Part shown: in pieces, positions 23,701 to 35,700 of the stretch
Layout: each line of letters begins with the position of its first letter
Position numbering within the stretch: position 1 is the stretch's first letter
Assembly: GCA_016180815.1 (NCBI GenBank)
Contig: JACPAN010000005.1
Span: forward strand, 1 to 64,000
DNA from: Elusimicrobiota bacterium
GTDB taxonomy: Bacteria > Elusimicrobiota > Elusimicrobia > JACQPE01
Length of the DNA stretch: 64,000 bases
Direction: 5' to 3'
The notes under the pieces: model-generated
Told to the model about the DNA's origin: nothing
Database searches by the model: none
Seen by the model: the letters and a program-made list of their open reading frames with translations, nothing else
Position numbers and translations under genes: made by a program

Positions 23701-26700
23701 GGTTTGTTGAATTTCGGTTTGGGGGCCCTTACGCCGGGCGGTGACGCCTGGAAGCACCCCAAATCTCGAGTGTTTAAAGACGCCATCACATCCATCAACT
23801 CGACGCAGGGCGATCCTGATCCGTTCATGGACGCCAATCAAGTCATGGTTGATGGAAAGCCTTTAGCAGTCAATATGGCCGGCACTTCCATGTCCGGTCC
23901 GGCCGAAACAGGCATCGTCGAAGGCTTGGCCAATGGCTGGGGCAAAATCATGAAGGATGCCGGGCTGGACGAGGATTTGACCGTTGAACGCGCCGCCTAT
24001 ATCATCCAGAAAACAGCGCGAGACTTAGGCTATATCCACGATATTCAGAATGCGGGATTTGTGCAGGCTGGACAGGCGTGGAAACTGATGGAGCAGTTAG
24101 CCAAGGAAACGATCGAGGGCCGGGGCGCCGTTCTTGAGGACTACAAAGATTTCTTGGTGGCCATGGAAACGGGCCTGACTCCTGCGAGCGAAGGCGCGCC
24201 TCAGCAAAAGCTGTTGGAGCTTTTGGGTCATCGAGATTGGCTGGTCAGGCTTTATGCGGTATTAGGATTCATTAATCATCCCGTCCGGGCCGGGCCCGAA
24301 GTCGAAGCATTGCTGCGCGTGGCTGCCGGCGATCCTCAAGCAAGAGTCCGTCGCGCGGTTTACGAAGCCCTTTATTACCAAAAAGACTCCAAAGTTAGGT
24401 CTCAAGTTCAATCCCTCCTCAAGGTTTCGGATGTCAGTGAAACCGATGCCCTGTATAAAGCCCATGTTTTAGCCGTCTATGACAATAAGAACAGTCAAGC
24501 CAGAATCGTTATCCTGGAAGCTTTGAAAAAAGCCGTCAAAGAAGACGATCCCTATACGGCGCTTAATGCCCTCTGGATGGTGGGGACGTTCCGGCATCAA
24601 AACGCTCAATTTGCCGAGGTTCTGCGCGATATCGCCGACAATGAAGGGGAAAGGGAATTGGCCGCTTACGCCAGCCATGCGGTGGCTGAAATCGCCAATT
24701 CAACGCCGCTCAATCAAGTCGCTCATGTTTTGACGCCCAAATTCCTTCTGGGCATGATCGAGAAATTCGCCCGGCCCGGCAATCAGCCTTATGTGCGCGA
24801 TTTGGCTTTGACGCTGGCGGGTTTGATGGCCCGGCAAGGGAAAGACGCCAGAGACGCTTATTTTGCGGATCAAGAGTTCAGCGAAGGCGTGGGGAAGTTT
24901 TTAGAGAGGTACGCCGAATGGGAGGGTTCCGACCGTTTCTTTATAACGATTTTGGCCATTTTAGAAGGAACGCCCATGTCGAGGCTGATCCTCAAAGTGG
25001 CGCGCATTGAGCCGTTTAAAACGGATGGCGATGACGTTGATGCGCCTTTACAGGGCGCCGGGCCGGTCGATCTTGTGGTGCGTCCGCCCAAAGGAACAAA
25101 AATCAATCGAGCGCTGTTTGCGGATGACGCTTTGGCCTTGCAAAATTTCGTGCGCGCAACGTTGGGGTTTGACCCGGAACTCGTCAGGCGCCAGGGCGGC
25201 CTGTTGATTGCGGCTTTGCCGAACTTTGAGACAAGAAACGGTTCGTTGATTATCCGCGTTGATCAGCCGGGACGGGCGGCGCAGGTGCGCCGGTTATTAA
25301 GGACGCTGGGGATGTCTTCGCGCATAGCCGGAGAAGTCAAGGCCCTGATGCATGATACGGGTCCTTTAAGCGGGACGCCTGAAATGAGGGAAAAATTCGG
25401 TCTTACCGGAGACGGCGTTTTAATCATCACCATCGATGATAATTCGGATTTGGGCGACGCGCGTTTTGATGGGCGCGTCCTTTACGAGGAAAGCTATATC
25501 GATCCTAATAAGCGCGCTCAGAAGAACCGCGGCTCTCATGGATTTTCCGTAGCTACGATCGAGGCGGCCAAGCCGGTCGGGGGCAAGCCCGAGGGCATGG
25601 CGCCGGGAGCCAAGCTGGCGGCTCTTCAGGCTTTGGATCATCGCTCCGGTTCGGGCAGCGAGGCTTCGGTGGCCATGTCCATGGAGCGGGCTATCCAAAT
25701 AGGTGAAAATTTACCTGAAGGCGTCAAATTTGCGGTCGTGAACATGAGCCTGGGCGCTTCAATCAATAACGCGGATCACCCTTTGGCTAAGCTGGTTGAA
25801 AAAATGCAGGCCAAGGGTTTATTGGTGGTCATGGCAGCAGGCAATGACGGTGGGCGGCCAGGGGAGGGCACCATCGGCATTCCCGCGGCCTCCCGCGCCG
25901 GCAAAGCTGTCGCTGCTTTAAACAAAAGAAACGGCCGCGCTAACTTTTCCGCTGTCGGCCCGGCTAAGGACGCCAGAGGCAAACCGCTGGCGACGTTGCG
26001 ACCAACGGAAGCGAGCTACGGGCAAGGCGTGGTCGTGGACGGCCGTCCGATTAATGGGACTTCTTTTTCATCGCCTCATGTGGCCGGGCTTGACGCGGCC
26101 ATCAGCGAGGCGGCCATTAAGGCTTATGAGACCGTGGGCCGACAATTTAATCCTATTGCGTTCGTCGCCAAATATATTCCTTACGCGCTGGCAATCACCG
26201 CCGAGAAAGGCAAACTGCCCTACGATAAAACCGAGGTGGGGGCCGGCGCCAGAACGAAAGACGTCAATACCGCGATTATCGAGCGCATGCAAAAAGACAT
26301 CGCCGAGAACGGCGATTTGCCGGTTCAATTGTTAGCTTCGGGGACACCGGTTAGAATCAGCCCAAGGGCGTTCGACGATCTCATCTCCGGCCGCAAAACG
26401 AATTTTATCCTTCGCAATATTTTTGTCCCTAACGGCCGTTTTTACGTGACGGACGCCCGGCGCCGGGTACGCGTTCAGGCCGCGGCCTTGCATAAGAGCC
26501 TGGGGACGCTTGAGTCTTGGTATGCGCCGTTGGTGGCGGGTTTTGAAGAGCTTCTTGGGATTTCCGCCAAAACCTGGCTGCGTGAGCGGACCATCAAAAA
26601 AGCGCTCAGAGGTATGAACCCGGAGCAGTTCGTTACGATTTTCAATGTCAGCGAAATCGGGGAAGTCCTTAAAAAGACCGGCGTTGATAAAATTGTTGCC

Positions 26701-29700
26701 GCGCAGGAAGGCCCCGGCCGTAAAAGCGTCAACAGATTCGTCAATGATTCCACCCTGAAACCCGCCCGCCCGAAAATTTGGCTCAAGAATCTTAAGGCCG
26801 CGGGTATTTTCATGATGGCCAATTTATTGGGCGGCGCTTTAATCGGCGTGACGTTCGGGTTCGCTTCCTGGGCGCCGATTCAAGGTCTTTTGACCGGGAT
26901 GGCGATTTCACTCGGGCTTGGCCTGGCGATGGCGCTTTTTTCCAACAAATTGCTCGATTTTCTGACTAAGAGGCGTCATCTGCCCAGGGAAGAAGCTCCC
27001 GAAGTTTACGCGATGGTGGAAAAGCGTTTGGGCGTCGAACTTGAGCGCGCCAATGGCCGGCTGCAAAGACGCAAGATTCAAACCTTGATCAAAAAAATCA
27101 AGATCAAAATCGTCGACAAAGAGAATTTCATGATGCCGCCGTGGATGGCCAACGCTTTTGCCACCGGCCTCATCGCGCGTTTCGGTCAAATTACCGTTAC
27201 GCAAGGTATTTTGAAACTGATGGATCCCAAAACACCGGAGGGCTACGAAGCCTTGGAAGCGGTGATCGGCCATGAGCTTTCCCATATTATCGACGGCGAC
27301 GTGGCCGTCAACACCTTGGGCAGCGTTTTCGGCGGGGTTTTGGATCGCGTGGCCGTGGGTTATCGAGGCAAAGAATTTCCCGCAGGCGTTTTGTCGTCGG
27401 TGTGGCGATTTGTGACGGCCACTGTGTTGACGCTGTTCGGCCCGGTCGTCAATACAATCACGAATTTGGCCGTCGGCCGGGATCGGGAAAGCACTGCTGA
27501 TTTTCGTTCAACTTGGCAGGCGGGAACGTCCGACGGCATGATCAAGGGGCTTTTGAAATTGATGTACGGGCAGCAGCTCTCCATCGGCCCCATCGCCTCC
27601 ACGTTTTATAGCGCGCCGTATCTTTGGATTACGCCGCCGCCTTATGAGGATTTGCAGCTTTTCTCAACCCATCCTTCCATCTGGCGGCGGGTGAAAAATT
27701 TGCTTCCTTATGCCAGCCCCGAACTTAGGCCTCATGTTGAAGCGATTTTGAAAGAATCTCAAATCAATATCCCGGCCGAACCGGTTCAGGTGCCGCCCGA
27801 CGCGGACAAGGGCCCCAAGCTGACCGATCCCAAGCGTTCGCCTCTGGTGAAAAACGTCGTATCCACCGGCATCGTCGCCACGTTGAAAGGGTTGGCGTTG
27901 GCCGGAGTCGTCATGCCGGTCGGCCTTGTCATGGGCGCTTTGGGTTTTGCCGCGATGTTCGCTGAGATGGTTCTTTGGGAGTCTTTGTCGTGGTTGTACC
28001 TCATGATTCGCGGGCCCAAGCTTTCCAACGAGCAGTTTTACCAGCATTTGCGCGCGATGCGGCATATGGGCGTTGTGCGCGACAATATCGAATACCGGCC
28101 GTACCGGAATCATTTGTTTAATTTTGCCTGGGGCGCGACCAACGGCTCTGTTCATTGGTGGCGGCCTCAGTTGTTGGCTTGGCCTCAGCAGAGGATGATC
28201 ACTGAGCGAAATTTACAAGCCCGGGATGCCGCGCCCAAGAACGTGATCGGCCGCGTCACCGGTTATTTAAAGGCGCTGCTTTCCGATATGCAGAGTTCCA
28301 TGATGGCGCGCCAGCCCACGGCGTTGAATATTCCCAGAAGCTTGGTGATGGTTGTCGCCCGTTTTATTCTGCGCGGAGGTGTTGCCGTGGCCACCGCCGC
28401 GGCTGTGGGATTGACCGTCGGGTTGGCGCCCATGCTGCTGGCGGTTTTGGGGGCGCAATTGCTTGTTTTGGTGTTCTCATTGGTGGCCTCCGGAATTCGC
28501 GGCAATACCCGGCCCGTCGATCCGTTGCTTGAGCTTAAGCGCGGATTGGTTTCCTCCAGCGCTCATGCCCGCAGTCTAACCATCGAAGCGGTGGTGGCCT
28601 TAGGCAAAAATGCGGCTCCGGCGTTAAAGAAGGAATTAGCCAAGGTTTTGAAGGAACAACTCGATCAGGAAAAAAATCCGGAGTTAAGAGAACGGCTGAA
28701 CAGCGCTTTGCAGGAAGTTGTCCTGGGCATGACCGGCGCTGCGGGCGTCGTTGTCGCCGCGGTTCAGCGGCCGAACTCAGCGCCGACTCTTCAGGAAATC
28801 GCCCGGAATCTAAGCAATTTATTTTTGAACCCCAAAAAACCGTGGCGTTCGGTTAGAGGCGTTAATTTCAACCCTGAATCAAAGGTCGTTGTTGTGACGC
28901 TCAAGGATAAAAGATATTTAAGCCGCGCCAAAGCGGCTGTGATCAAGCAATTCCCCGGTTATGAGCGTTATGTTCGTTTTGACATCGCCAAACCCGTGAC
29001 CCCCCAGGCTCCCCCATCCGGCGGAACATCCGAGCCTGGCCAGGGTCAAGGTTCCCAAGCGCCTCCTTCGCCGGCTTCGTCACAAGCTCAAGCCGCGGCG
29101 CCGACCCAAAAGACGGTTGCTAAACCAAAAGTCATTATCCTCCATGCCTCATTCGGCGCCGGCCATGAGATGGCCGCGGAATCCTTAGCCAAAGCCTATC
29201 GTCAAAAGGGCATCGAACCTGAAGTGATCGACGCCCGTCAATATTTGCCTAACTCTTTTTACGCGCGTTTCCTGCAAAAACTTCTTTTCTTTTTGCAAGG
29301 AAAAATGCCGCGAACTTGGGACCGGTCTTATCGCTGGGGAGAGAGGCCCTTGCTTTGGCCCGGTGTTTCCTTTATTCGCCGTTTGTTGAATCGCTTAAGC
29401 TACAGGAAACTTGTCAAGGATATCGTCCAAAAACAGCCGGATATCGTCATCTCGACGTATATCCCGTTGGACGGCCTTTTCAAGGCTAAAGAGAAGGGGC
29501 GGCTTAAGGCCAAATTAGGCGTCGTTATTACGGATTGGTACCCGCACGGCATTTTAGTCGACGGCCGGGCGGATCGTTACTATATCGCCGGCGGCGTCGA
29601 GGCGATTCTTGCCGGTGGGCAGGCCAGGAAGGCTCAAGATGAGATCATCCGCAAATTGCAAAGTCTTGGCGTTGCCGGACATAAAATTATTGCCACCGGC

Positions 29701-32700
29701 ATTCCAGTTGATCCGAGCGTCGCCTCCCTGCGGCGGAATCAGCCTCAAAACAGCCGCCGGGTTCTGATCATGATGGGCGGCTATGGCGCGGGCGCCATGG
29801 TTGAGATTGCCAAATCCTTCAAGGGCATGGACATTCACCTTGATCTGGTCGCCGGCCGCAACGAAGGGATGAAGCGGCGTCTTCAAGAGCTGGTAACCGC
29901 CGATAACCTCAAAGCGACTGTTCATGGTTTTGTGCCGCATGAACAAATGCTGCGGTTGATGAATGATTCGGCCGTGATCGTGAGCAAGCCCGGCGGCATC
30001 ACCGTCACCGAAGCCACGGCCCTTGGCAAACCCTTGATTTTCGTTGAGCCCACATTCGCCAATGAAACCATCAATGCCGATGTGGTCGTGGGCGCAGGCG
30101 GCGGGCTCTTCGTTAAAAAGTCTTCTTTAGTCGGCGCAGAGGTTAAGAAGCTTGTCGATGATGCGGCGCGGCTTCAAGCCATGGCCGCTAAGAGCGGGCA
30201 ATTAGGCCGGGTGGATTCGGCCAAGGCCGTGGCCGATGACATGCTGACAGTCTCCGGCTTTCCAACCGGCGGCTGGGGAGCGACTTATGACGGCCTTGAG
30301 GAAGAGAATCTCAGGGCGGCCGGTTTCATTGAGCCTCCGGCCGATGCCGGTGAGCCGAGCAAGCCGAAGGTCGTTATTCTTTGGGCTCCTTACGGGGCCG
30401 GCCATGAAATGGCGGCCAAAGCCCTGACTGCCGCCTACGCCAAAAAAGGCATTAAAGCCGAAGCCATTGACATCACTTCTTATATGCCCCCGCGCTTTAA
30501 GAAATTGACTCAGGATGTTTATCATTTCGGCCAGGGGCGCATTCCCCGCGTTTACGATTTTGTTTACAACTTGCTGGATCGCATCTTGCGCTGGCCCGTT
30601 ATCCGCGATGTTCGTCATTGGATGAATCGGTGGAACTATCGAAAATTAGCCCGGGCGTTGATCGAAAAACAGCCGGATATCGTGATTGCGGTTCACTACC
30701 AGCCTCTTGATCTGTTGGAGAAATTGAGATTCGAGGGGAAAATTAGCGCGAAAATCGGCGTTACCATCACGGACTGGACGCCTCATACGGTTTGGACTGA
30801 AACCATGGCGGATCGTTACTATGTGGCCGGCGTGGTGGAGGACCCGACAGGCGCCAATCCCGCTGAAAACAGCCGCGTGCGTATGGTTCAGGAATTGATG
30901 CGCCGCGGCGTGCCCCTTCAGAAAATCGCGGTCAGCGGCATTCCGGTTGATCCGACGGTGGCGGATATTTCCGTCCGGGACCTCAGGCTGGATAAACCCA
31001 CGGTCTTGATTATGATGGGCGGATTCGGAGCCGGAAAATTAAACGAAGTTGTTTCTTCATTCGCCGGCATTGAGAACGTGCGTTTGGAAATCGTAGCCGG
31101 ACGCAATGAGAAGAAACGCCAAGAGTTGAACGAGCTGGTGAAGCAACTTAGGCTTGATGCCACGGTTTTCGGTTTTGTGCCCCATGATGAGATGCTTCAA
31201 AAAATGGCGGATGCCACGATGGTGGTCACTAAACCCGGCGCCGTGACCGTGACTGAAGCCGGAGCCCTGTTCAAACCGTTGATTATCGTGGGACCCGCAG
31301 CCGGCCAGGAGGTTGGCAACGCCCAGGCGGTCGTCGAAGGCGGCGCCGGCATCGTGGTTGATCAAGCATCGTTGGTCGGCCGCAAAGCGCGCGAGCTTCT
31401 TGATCAGCCTGATTTGCTCATCGCCAAATCATATTTGTCCCGGCGTTTGACCAATGTCCGCTCCGCGGAGTTGATCGCTGAGGATATGCTGCAATTGCCT
31501 AAACCGCCGCCCATTCCTTCCAAGCGCAGAATGCCTGCCGCGTTGAGGCGTTTTCTTCTGGCCAATGCCGCGCCTTTGGCGGGCATGGCGGCCGTCGGCG
31601 CGGCCTTTCCCAATTTTGCGGACCATGCCACGGGCAGCGAGTATGCTAAGGCCCATGCCTCCGCCATCAAGCAAGGAACGGATGCCGTGGCCACCTTGCC
31701 GAGCGGTCCTGTGGCCGACGGCAATAATCTATTGACGATTGTTCGCGTGTCTTTGATCACGGCCGGCTTGGCCTATCTTGCGGCCGCGCTTATTGCCGTG
31801 ACGTCGAGCGCGTCGTTATGGACGCCGCTGTTGGCCCTGTTGATGGTGATCGCCGTGGCCAATAATTTCAACTATCGCGCTTCCTCAAAATTGCTTCAGC
31901 GTATGGCGCTTGACATGCCCAAACAGGGGGGAAGCGATCAGGGAGCCATCTCTCAGGTGGATTCAGCCAATTGGCTCAGCAAAAATATCGCCCAGTTGAT
32001 CGGGCTGATTACTGTAATGGGGCTGGCCTTTGTGTCGCCGATTACCGCGGCTGCGATCGCTTTTGGTTTTTCGGCGATTGTTCACTTGTTCAGTTTTGTG
32101 GTGATGCAAATGCTGGCCCCCGGGCTCAAAAATGTTTCCGTCGCTCCGGCGCAGCGCAGATCATTCTGGGATCACCTTAAAGCGATCCCGCAGGCCGTCG
32201 GCCAGATCATCCGCAATAAGACGATACGCTGGGACACCATCCTCACCAGTTATGAGCTGATTGTCTTTGGCGTCACTTTCTTTGATGTTTTCTTGGCCTT
32301 TTACTTGAAGAATATTTTCGGGCTTGAGCATGCGGGATTGGCCCTGATTTTGGCCATTCGAATGGCCGGCAACATTTTGGGCAATTGGCTTTCTTTTAAG
32401 GCCAATCAAACGCATTATTTTGACAGGAAGCCCGCGGCCAAGATGTGGATGACCATCGGCGTGGGCTTTACGCGGCCTTTGTTCCTGATTCTTTTCTTGG
32501 GCGCGATCCCGGGCGTTTTTGGTTTTGCGGTCGGCTTGCCCATGCTGCCTTTGATTGCGGCTTATATGGCATTGAATGGATTTTTGGACGCTTTCCACCA
32601 CAGCATCTTAAACGGCGTCGTCCGGGAAAAGATTCAGGATCGGGGTTATGCGTCGGTCAGCGCCGTCCGCGATATTTTCTTTTTGGGTTTAGGCGCTTTG

Positions 32701-35700
32701 ACGGCCAAGGCCTTTGAGCTTTGGGCCATGCCTCAGGGCGTTGTTTTCTCCACGATCCTGATCGGGACGTTTGCCGTCGGGTTGATGTTTTTTGAATTGG
32801 TCATTCCTTATCTTTACGGGATGAAAGAAGCGAAAAAAGCGCCGCGTTGGAGCGAGGGCATTTACTATGGGTTAAACGGCGTTCTGCGCAATACGAGCCG
32901 GACGCTGGGTTTGTCCAAAGCAAGCCTGGCCTTGCGTTTGGGGTTCGCCCGTTTGATGCTGGCGCTGGGCCGAAAGGAAGCCGCGCTCAGTCTCTATCAC
33001 GGGGCCTTTTTAAGCGAATGGGCGCCGCTGAATCCGGAACAGGCGACCTTGGATGGGATGGAAGGGCAGGAGGGCAAACTTGACGACCATTCGCCCGAAT
33101 CCCGCCAGACTCATGAAAAGCTTTTACGGCGATACCTGGCCCGTTTGGAGCGGATCAATAGAAACAACCTTTCCGAGGCCGCAAACCGCGATTTTGTCGT
33201 GTTTAAGGCGCGCCTCGAAAAAGAGCTTTTCGAATCGGAGCATCCCGTTTACGGCCGACATGTTCACGACCGGCCTCAAATTTACCTGCCGGCTGAAATC
33301 ATCACGCACACGGCCGTTAACATGGATGCCTCGATCGGGCTCAAATATAGAGCCACGATCAGCCTTCTCCGGAAATTGCCCGGCCTTTTAGAGCAGGGCA
33401 AAAAGTTCTTGCGCGGTCCGCCCAAAGAATGGACTAAAGACGCCATCGAGATGGCCGAACGTTTCCCGAACCTCCTTGACGGGTTGCCTTCCGCTTTTGC
33501 CCCCATCATCAATAGAAATTCCAAGAAAAAAGAAGAGTTGCTGGCGGCCCTAGCGCAGGCGAAGGCGGCGATCGTTGATTTTCATAAGTTTTTAAATAGC
33601 GACCTTTTGCCGCGTTCCAAGGGCGCGTGGGCCGTCGGCGACGAAGCATACGGCCGCCTTCTCGCTTTCGAGCATGTGCCCTTAAGCGCCGAAGAGCTTT
33701 ATGCCATGGCTAAAAATGATTTGGATCAGCTCGAGGCCAAGGTTAAAGAAGGCGCCAAGTCCATCGACCCAAAAAAATCTTGGGAAGAGATTGTGGACAT
33801 CCTTGAGGCTGACCAGGTTCCTGAGGATCAAGTATTGGCCGCGTATAAAACGCAGATTGAACGCGCTAAAAAGCATATGGCGGAAAAGAATTTGATGCAT
33901 TTGGTTCGCGGCGAACAATTAGACGTTATTGAAACGCCGCAGGTGTTAAGAAGCGAATATCCCTTTGCGGCTTACAGCCTGCCGTTGCACGGTTCATCGC
34001 TTAGGGGCGCCGTTTATGTGACTCCCGGCAGCGTGCAAAGCAAGGCCGCTCTTGAAACGACCGCGGTTCATGAAAGCTATCCGGGGCATCATACGCAGAT
34101 GGTCACGACCAAGGCCGATCCCAGGCTTTCCGGCGTTTCCCGGCTTGCTGACAGCAATGTGCAATCCGAGGGGTGGGGCCTTTATGCCCAAAAATTGATG
34201 CAGGAAACAGGCTTCCATAATGATGCCCGGTCGGCTTGGTGGGCGGATATCGATGTGCTGCGTTGGGCGGCCTGGTTGATGACGGACGTGGCCGCTCACA
34301 CCGGGCGTTCGGCCCGCAAAGCCCAGGGGATACTCAGGAAAGTTCACAATCAGCCTCATACCAAAAACGAACCTGACCTCGATGTCGCCATGAATCCCAC
34401 GCGCAGCATCGCCTATTACTTGGGCTACAGAAAAATTATGGAGATGCGCCGGCGCTGGCAGGATCGCCTGGGGGACAAGTTCTCACTGAAGGATTTCCAT
34501 GAAGCGCTGTTGGGTTTCGGCAGCGTATCTCCGTTTTTGATCGAGAAAGAAATGGATGCCATGATGGCTGCCAAAGCGGCAGCTTCGGCGCCCGTAGCAT
34601 TGCCGGCTGAAACAGCCGCTGTTATTGAAACGGCGCTTCCGGCAGCGGCCGGTGTCGCAGCCGCCCCCATCGGCGAAGCTGCCAAGGACGAGCCTGCCAA
34701 AAAACCCGGAATGATCAAGGCCTTTATTCTGGAACTGGGCGCCACTCTTTCCTATATTTTCGGCTCCGTCAAAAAAGAGCCGACCGGCAACCCGCAGAAA
34801 CCTTACAAATGGCGTTATGTCCCTCCTCATTCCCTTGTTTTCGCCACCGGGCTTCTCGGATTTTTGATCTCCTTTAACGTCTCGGACATTATTGAGTTTA
34901 TTGTGCTGCCGGCTTTGGTGCCTCAAGTCGCTTTGCCGGCCGGCGTAGCCGGAATTCCGTTGGCGGCCATGGGCGCTGGTTTGGCGGTAACGATGTTGGT
35001 CGCGGGTCAAATCATGCTGCGCCGGGACAAAGCTAAAAAAGCGGCTCAAGTTAAAGAGCTGCAAGCCCGCGCGCCGCCCGCCGCCCAAGAGCATCAAACC
35101 AAGACATCGGACGTGAAACGTAACGATGAACAGGCAACCGGTCAGGCAACTTCGCAAACAGCCCAGCAAAAAGCAACGGGCGTTTCACGTCCGATGTCTT
35201 GGTTGAAGCGTTGGTTGGAGAAACGAGGGTTCAATTTCTCCAAGAATCCGGAACGCGCTTTTTCGATCTTGGCCATCAACTCTTTTGTCATGAGCGTGGC
35301 CGAGAAAGTGTACTCCATGATCCAGAGCTTTTTGATGGCGGTTTTGGGCCAAGGGCAAACCGGCGTGGGAGAGTTAAGGAACTACACCTGGTACGCAACC
35401 GTCATTAATCGCCCCTTGACCGGCGCTTACGCGGACAGAATCGACATGAAGAAAGGCTATGTCATCATGTCCTTTGTCTCGCTCGTCATTTTTGCGGCAA
35501 TTCCGATGATGCTGGTTTTGGATAAATTTTCTCTCTTGGCTTTCGCGCTCTTGTCGTTCGGCGCATCCTTGGCCATGCAAATCGGCGGCTCAGTCATTCA
35601 AAACAGATTGCAAAATACCATTGCCGGCGACCAGGACAAGGCGCGCTCAGCCGGCAATATCATGGCGAGCAGATGGCGCAATTTCGGCACTTATTTCGGC

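Noticed and set aside
35210-35250. Lys-Arg-Gly-Phe-Asn-Phe as a sixth prepilin-like site
   Set aside because: The residues after Gly-Phe are polar and charged (Asn, Ser, Lys, Asn, Glu), and there is no immediate hydrophobic helix.
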